Positions 6,501 through 6,991 of a DNA stretch of 6,991 nt are shown one piece after another (the stretch's first letter is position 1; each line of letters begins with the position of its first letter). The notes beneath the pieces are model-generated. The model searched no databases and was not told the DNA's origin. It saw nothing but the letters and a program-made list of their open reading frames with translations. The DNA is taken from assembly GCA_046598415.1 (NCBI GenBank), contig JBKJIG010000126.1, forward strand, positions 1-6,991, given 5' to 3'. Source of the stretch: VFJZ01 sp046598415 (GTDB lineage: Bacteria; Actinomycetota; Thermoleophilia; Gaiellales; F1-60-MAGs149). Both the position numbers and the translations under genes were made by a program.

Positions 6501-6991
6501 TCGAACACCGAGCCCGTCGTCTGCGCGTACGACGTCGGATGGACCGGACCGAAGGCGGGCGGCGAGTTTTCCGCGGGGCGGAAGGTCGGCGTCGTGAGGC
6601 GCGGGAAGGTCTGGTCGGCCGCGCCGAACTTGTCCGAGCCGGGGATCAGGTTGTTGCACGACCCGTCAACCGTCCGCAGGCCAAAGGAAAGCAACCTGCT
6701 GGGGATCTGGCTGGGACCGGTGCCGACCATCGACTGACAGTAGACAGGATCGGAGGTCGGGTTGGGATTGGGCGGCGCTGTCGGCTCGGTGCCCGCCAGC
6801 GCGCGCGAGTGGCGCTCGGAGATCTTGATCTGCGTGAGGATGAACGCGAGGTCGGCGGGCGTGACGGTGAAGCCCTGCCCGACCGGGGCAGCCGCGTCGG
6901 CGGCCGGCGCCAGGTCTGCGCGCGTGCCGGTCGGAAGCATTGCCGCTCCCGTGCACGCGAGCGCGGCGACCATCGTCCACGTGCGGGGACG
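542..6991 (-). CDS. Secreted multi-domain animal-type heme peroxidase with RTX Ca2+ repeats, ASH domains and FlgD-like Ig domain (5' end probably outside window)
   Basis: The frame ends at TAG 544-542 and is open to the right edge; the first in-window ATG is at 6973 (residue 1), giving 2143 residues. This probably is not the real start: it has no Shine-Dalgarno, and the codons before it read RPRTWT, a basic n-region for the hydrophobic segment that follows. The catalytic part belongs to the bacterial branch of the MPO/peroxidasin superfamily, which uses H2O2 to oxidise halides or organic substrates through heme. Key residues: Q631-x-x-D634-H635 (distal), R883/E886, S-E-H-D-R-L 899-904, R998-F-G-H1001 (proximal), N1085, W-M-G-G 1201-1204. 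Order: signal peptide; N-segment 36-195; repeat insert 203-597; catalytic domain 600-1270; RTX 1357-1665; beta module to 1805; ASH 1832-1932 and 1942-2040; FlgD-like Ig 2048-2143. It should act outside the cell, folding on Ca2+ after export. Substrate and target are unknown. Family call is firm; biological role is not. Confidence 0.93.
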   Translation of the reverse strand, partial: RPRTWTMVAALACTGAAMLPTGTRADLAPAADAAAPVGQGFTVTPADLAFILTQIKISERHSRALAGTEPTAPPNPNPTSDPVYCQSMVGTGPSQIPSRLLSFGLRTVDGSCNNLIPGSDKFGAADQTFPRLTTPTFRPAENSPPAFGPVHPTSYAQTTGSVFDSQPRTISNLIVDQTVNNPAAVEAAGYPVRTQGAPGVFSCVGIGERQTITGTPSATYSINFDGQQTGPIAAGASAATIQAALIALSNLAPGDVTVTGSLPANLAINFSPSLGDVPMVALLSGVTGLTLATTTDGALGSPVVPGTNELQTLSGNPFVAAIPGTPEVVTIDASLATGDFTLNFNGNPTSLIPAGSLASFVEAALNAAPVSAGVTVVDGVAPATYTITFGATGPQAAITADAGLVVSTVAGIADVPAVTDFTLSFNGNTTTAIPAGSLASVVQTALNGLASVTTAGGVTVVDGLAPATYLISFLVTGPQSPVTTNSLALTGVTTTPGVADTPAGANTSEVQTLSGTASANFTLDLTGTPTASIAPNAAAPAVKTALDAIATNPVTTSGGPLPAAVTITFNGADGNVPQLNVPGSGPVGGVTSSTVRNGVAANSPGCVPPNETLFIPNVTTDVGLSPPFNSLFTIFGQFFDHGLDKVTNGGNGSVFVPLQADDPLFLVGPDGLPGTGDELTPGAPNAFMVVTRARNVPGPGPDGIMGNGDDTTHESLNTDSPFVDQSQTYSSHASHQVFLREYVNNTALKPVATGRMLSSPDGGQATWKMVKAQAATLLGLQLVDSDVNNIPMLATDPYGKFIPGPARGLPQYVTTTGLVEGDTASPVLVPANAIKIDTAFLNDIAHSAAPTAGGPDADLVAGTSLATPVPAGTYDNELLDEHFICGDGRCNENIALTAIHQIFHSEHDRLVGAIKQTLLADTSGVTTLADWQTPLGAPDGADTWNGERLFQAARFVTEMQYQHLVFEEFARKIQPLINPFAVFAFNQTDVNPAIKAEFAHAVYRFGHSMLTQTIPRLNENGTTNDIPLLDGFLNPVEYHNGGPAGPLTSEQAAGAIIMGLSDQAGNEIDEFVTNTLRNNLVGLPLDLPAINMARARSEGIPPLNEVRRQLFAATNDGQVAPYGNWIDFGLGLKHPASLVNFVAAYGTHPTISAPPNTLASKRAAATLLVDPPLGTDPASIPSDADDFMAGQGSYAADKGGLERVDLWMGGLAERTNLFGGHLGSTFNFVFEKQLTDLQNGDRLYYLARTPGMNLRTQLEGNSFAELVMRNTPTHSLKADSFATADCKFELGRLTFPTPTSTSVNDDPLSECDENALLIRMPDGTIRYREYNSVNPPGINGQSVYNGKSDPAAAPGANDDRIYGGNDNDTFWGGLGNDTIEGNGGADIALGGEGDDVITDSAGDDVSKGGPGNDAIDGGPGLDIIMGGTGKDFTNGGANINETFAGAGDDFVIAGQGEDFVAGDAGSDWIEGGDAPDGLAADASNLFFTDSGTVPGNDVLIGQGGDDDYDMEGGDDIGVAGPGIEKVAGAAGYDWQIGQSDPQAQNMDLALPLIGVDILTIDVRDKFNEAEALSGWKFNDTLRGDSITPSAVGGAGFLGCDALDAAGVARIAGLNALVTSFPTPTADVIANSQVAICPLTGPNVWGEGNILLGGSGSDLLEGRGANDILDGDRYLSVRLSVHAPGTGTEIASTDLMEHAAVSGNFGGNVPVVPSMTLQQAVFARIVNPGDIYIVRELLNDVAAPAAADCAAVAPANCDTAVFTGALGEYTITQNTTGLLAGSITVDHQCVGVGRKCDGIDTLWNIEQLRFLNNPVVGAVPPVPTTILASSLLVPAAPAASLSAASLAFGAQVVATTSAPQVINVTNTGGAPLTISGATLGGANADQFAITNNCTSVGAGGTCTIVVTFAPTTAGAKAATLSIASDAAGSPSVVNLSGTGVAVGGPAGTTVTIADPTGFGARRIGTTTTKTVRVTNTGATPLTIASVSTTGPFTADLGTCNVPVAAGRNCRLNVTYTPTAPIGAQSGTVTVVSDAANSPTSASLTGTSRAAAVVVAVLRIVQPPAPTGFRPVTVSLRVSTAATIRVQVRRTNGKLVWSKVTRATKAGASSIRWNLRDSKGRRVKKGSYRFTITVTDASGARVVIKKTVRVR
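545..832 (-). other. C-terminal basic FlgD-like Ig domain
   Basis: Residues 2048-2143 start VLRIVQPPAPTGFRPVTVSL and carry the FlgD-Ig pattern: TIRVQVRRTNGKLVW (2075-2089), then GASSIRWNLRDSKGRRVKKG (2099-2118) and SYRFTITVTDASG (2119-2131). The W-N/D-x-R-D-x-x-G-x-x-V-x-x-G-x-Y-x-F core is clear. The last 53 residues contain 16 Lys/Arg and only 2 Asp/Glu and end V-R-V-R. A basic C-terminal Ig domain on a secreted protein suggests binding to acidic wall or envelope polymers; that role is inferred. No LPXTG, no transmembrane helix and no SLH motif are present. Confidence 0.82.
854..1150 (-). other. ASH / 'choice-of-anchor D' beta-sandwich domain 2
   Basis: Residues 1942-2040 repeat the plan of the previous domain: FGARRIGTTTTKTVRVTNTG, ATPLTIASVS, FTADLGTCNVPVAAGRNCRL, NVTYTPTAPIGAQSGTVTVV and a terminal SASLTGTS. 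Cys1992 and Cys2002 take the place of the Cys pair of domain 1. Sequence divergence between the two is high outside the landmarks, so this is an old duplication or independent acquisition. Confidence 0.83.
1178..1480 (-). other. ASH / 'choice-of-anchor D' beta-sandwich domain 1
   Basis: Residues 1832-1932: LSAASLAFGAQVV, QVINVTNTGGAPLTISGATL, DQFAITNNC, GGTCTIVVTFAPTTAGAKAA and SLAS-like LSIASDAAG ending VVNLSGTG. The V-T-N-T-G-x-x-P-L-T-I, C-x8-C-T-I-x-V-T-F-x-P-T and L-x-G-T-G landmarks are those of the ASPM/SPD-2/Hydin-type domain used in bacterial surface proteins. Cys1886 and Cys1895 are placed to form the usual intradomain disulfide. Confidence 0.85.
1559..1720 (-). other. Beta-rich module ending in D-T-L-x-N-I-E-x-L-x-F, typical companion of RTX repeats
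   Basis: Residues 1752-1805 run TAVFTGALGEYTITQ, then SITVDHQCVGVGRKCDGIDT and LWNIEQLRFLN. The A-V-F-T-G-x-x-x-x-Y-x-I pattern followed by D-G-x-D-T-L-x-N-I-E-x-L-x-F is a recurrent motif next to RTX arrays in bacterial surface enzymes. It has no catalytic role I know of. Cys1782 and Cys1789 replace the usual short loop between the two halves and could form a disulfide; Cys1742 and Cys1750 lie just upstream. Confidence 0.65.
1979..2059 (-). other. Third, short RTX-type patch
   Basis: Residues 1639-1665 contain GEGNILLGGSGSDLLEGRGA and then NDILDGD, about three nonapeptide turns with Asp at 1651, 1660 and 1663. It follows about 105 residues of non-repetitive sequence (1533-1638) that include DKFNEAEALSGWKFNDTLRG, a stretch I associate with other large bacterial peroxidases of this type. 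Confidence 0.68.
2378..2509 (-). other. Second, degenerate RTX-type patch
   Basis: Residues 1489-1532 start GNDVLIGQGGDDDYDMEGGD and continue with decaying G-x-x-G units to YDWQIGQ. The typical G-N-D-x-L-x-G-x-G-G-D-D core is present once; later units lose the Asp. A 15-residue break (1474-1488, Leu-Phe-Phe-Thr containing) separates it from the main array. Confidence 0.7.
2555..2905 (-). other. RTX / hemolysin-type Ca2+-binding nonapeptide array (13 units)
   Basis: Residues 1357-1473 can be read as 13 uninterrupted nine-residue units of the G-G-x-G-x-D-x-U-x type, for example GGLGNDTIE, GGEGDDVIT, GGPGNDAID, GGTGKDFTN and AGAGDDFVI. Such units form a parallel beta-roll binding Ca2+ between turns and fold only in the millimolar Ca2+ outside the cell. 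Several units are imperfect (DSAGDDVSK, GGANINETF, GDAGSDWIE, GGDAPDGLA), so not every turn need bind Ca2+. In bacterial heme peroxidases RTX repeats often follow the catalytic domain. Here they could drive type-II-like folding or attachment; I see no dedicated type I secretion signal at the C-terminus. Confidence 0.88.
3164..5176 (-). other. Catalytic heme-peroxidase domain (MPO/peroxidasin superfamily)
   Basis: Residues 600-1270. The helix FTIFGQFFDHGLD (626-638) supplies distal Gln631, Asp634 (heme ester, MPO Asp94 position) and His635 (MPO His95). S714-P-F-V-D-Q-S720 matches the MPO Ca2+ loop T-S-F-V-D-A-S. CGDGRCNENIALTAIH (879-894) aligns with MPO G-D-I-R-S-S-E-M-P-E-L-T-S-M-H, giving catalytic Arg883 and Glu886 (second heme ester), with Asn887 where MPO has the sulfonium Met. 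SEHDRL (899-904) equals R-E-H-N-R-L. FAHAVYRFGHSML (992-1004) gives Arg998 and proximal His1001. LPAINMARARSEG (1081-1093) gives Asn1085, partner of the proximal His. RVDLWMGGLAE (1197-1207) and LQNGDRLYYL (1231-1240) are the usual C-terminal landmarks. Every residue needed for peroxidase chemistry is present, so I expect an active enzyme. Confidence 0.92.
5183..6367 (-). repeat. Inserted block of four related beta-type protein repeats within the peroxidase
   Basis: Residues 203-597 form four diverged units of about 85-105 residues: 203-297, 303-408, 411-495 and 502-592. Each carries a T-x-x-I/L-x-F/L-x-G strand (YSINFDG, FTLNFNG, FTLSFNG, FTLDLTG), then an I-x-A-G/N turn, a short helix of A-x-x-V/I-Q-x-A-L type (IQAALIAL, FVEAALNA, VVQTALNG, VKTALDAI), a V-T-V strand and an I-x-F strand. 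Units 1, 2 and 4 open with a Q-T-L/I-S/T-G motif. Composition is almost free of charged residues and rich in T, A, G, V and P. Similar Q-T-L-S-G/T-A-x-I-x-A repeats occur in large actinobacterial surface and phage-like proteins, so a stalk or adhesive beta-sandwich role is my inference. The block sits between the N-segment and the F-I-P-N-V entry to the catalytic domain. Confidence 0.72.
5589..5939 (-). repeat. Near-identical direct repeat at DNA level (units 2 and 3 of the inserted block)
   Basis: A 36-nt stretch at 5589-5624 recurs at 5841-5876 with one mismatch, and a 24-nt stretch at 5673-5696 recurs exactly at 5916-5939. Offsets are 252 and 243 nt, both multiples of three, differing by a 3-codon indel (T-T-A in unit 3). 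They encode VTVVDGVAPATY versus VTVVDGLAPATY, and I-P-A-G-S-L-A-S in both. This marks units 2 and 3 as the most recent duplication in the block. Confidence 0.8.
6389..6868 (-). other. Conserved N-terminal segment of the bacterial heme peroxidase
   Basis: Residues 36-195 run from VTPADLAFILTQIKISERH, through SFGLRTVDGSCNNLIPG and FGAADQTFPRL, to ISNLIVDQTVNNPAAVEAAG and PVRTQG. I know these stretches as the standard lead-in of the large bacterial peroxidases of this branch. The segment carries the 'GLRTVDGSxNNLIPG' motif that equals the loosely conserved R-x-x-D-G-x-x-N-N region at the start of animal peroxidases. In relatives it leads quickly to the F-I-P-N-V motif; here the repeat block intervenes. 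Confidence 0.75.
6917..6991 (-). other. Signal peptide region (start truncated by window edge)
   Basis: Residues before and after the in-window Met read RPRTWT-MVAALACTGAAML-PTGTRA-D. This is a basic n-region, a hydrophobic core and a short polar c-region ending in T-R-A before D20, a plausible signal peptidase I site. The basic residues lie upstream of the Met at 6973, which is the main reason to place the real start beyond the window. No twin-Arg motif is visible. A Cys is present at residue 7, but it sits inside the hydrophobic core and not in a lipobox, so lipoprotein processing is not supported. Confidence 0.65.

Noticed and set aside
1..6991. A defence, mobile or biosynthetic gene cluster
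   Set aside because: Only one full-length gene and one gene fragment are present; there is no transposase, integrase, tRNA, attachment site or partner gene to define a system.

Overview
The window is GC-rich, roughly two thirds G+C, with strong G/C bias at third codon positions. It holds one very large reverse-strand gene, a short intergenic region, and the start of a second reverse-strand gene cut by the left edge. The GC content, the secreted multi-domain surface-protein style (hemolysin-type Ca2+ repeats, ASPM/SPD-2/Hydin-type 'choice-of-anchor D' domains, a basic FlgD-like Ig domain at the C-terminus) and the GTG start suggest a high-GC actinobacterium. Thermoleophilia/Solirubrobacterales would fit, but that is a guess from protein style and not a placement.

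Layout from right to left, in the direction of transcription. From 6991 down to 542 runs a single open frame of at least 2143 residues, encoding a secreted animal-type (MPO/peroxidasin superfamily) heme peroxidase. Its order is: signal peptide, probably begun outside the window; conserved N-terminal peroxidase segment; an inserted block of about 400 residues made of four related Thr/Ala/Gly-rich beta-type repeats; the catalytic heme domain with distal and proximal His, catalytic Arg, both predicted heme-ester acids and most of the Ca2+ loop; 13 consecutive RTX-type nonapeptides plus two shorter RTX patches; a beta-rich module ending in a 'TLWNIEQLRF' motif; two ASH/choice-of-anchor D domains; and a strongly basic FlgD-like Ig domain. 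Residue numbers below count the Met at 6973 as residue 1.

From 541 to 130 there is no convincing gene. The stretch holds a perfect 14-bp hairpin 32 nt past the peroxidase stop (probable terminator), a small 7-bp hairpin, and two copies of the near-palindrome GGGGTCAGACCCC 28 bp apart, which look like a REP-type intergenic repeat.

From 129 (or 165) to the left edge is the 5' end of a gene whose first 43 to 55 residues look like the N-terminus of an NCS1-family nucleobase/pyrimidine-precursor permease.

Nothing ties the peroxidase and the permease together beyond shared strand. The terminator and the 376-412 bp gap argue for separate transcripts. I see no convincing undescribed multi-gene system. 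The parts most worth a second look are the repeat block inserted into the peroxidase, the cysteines at the insertion boundaries and around the catalytic Arg, and the palindromic intergenic repeats.
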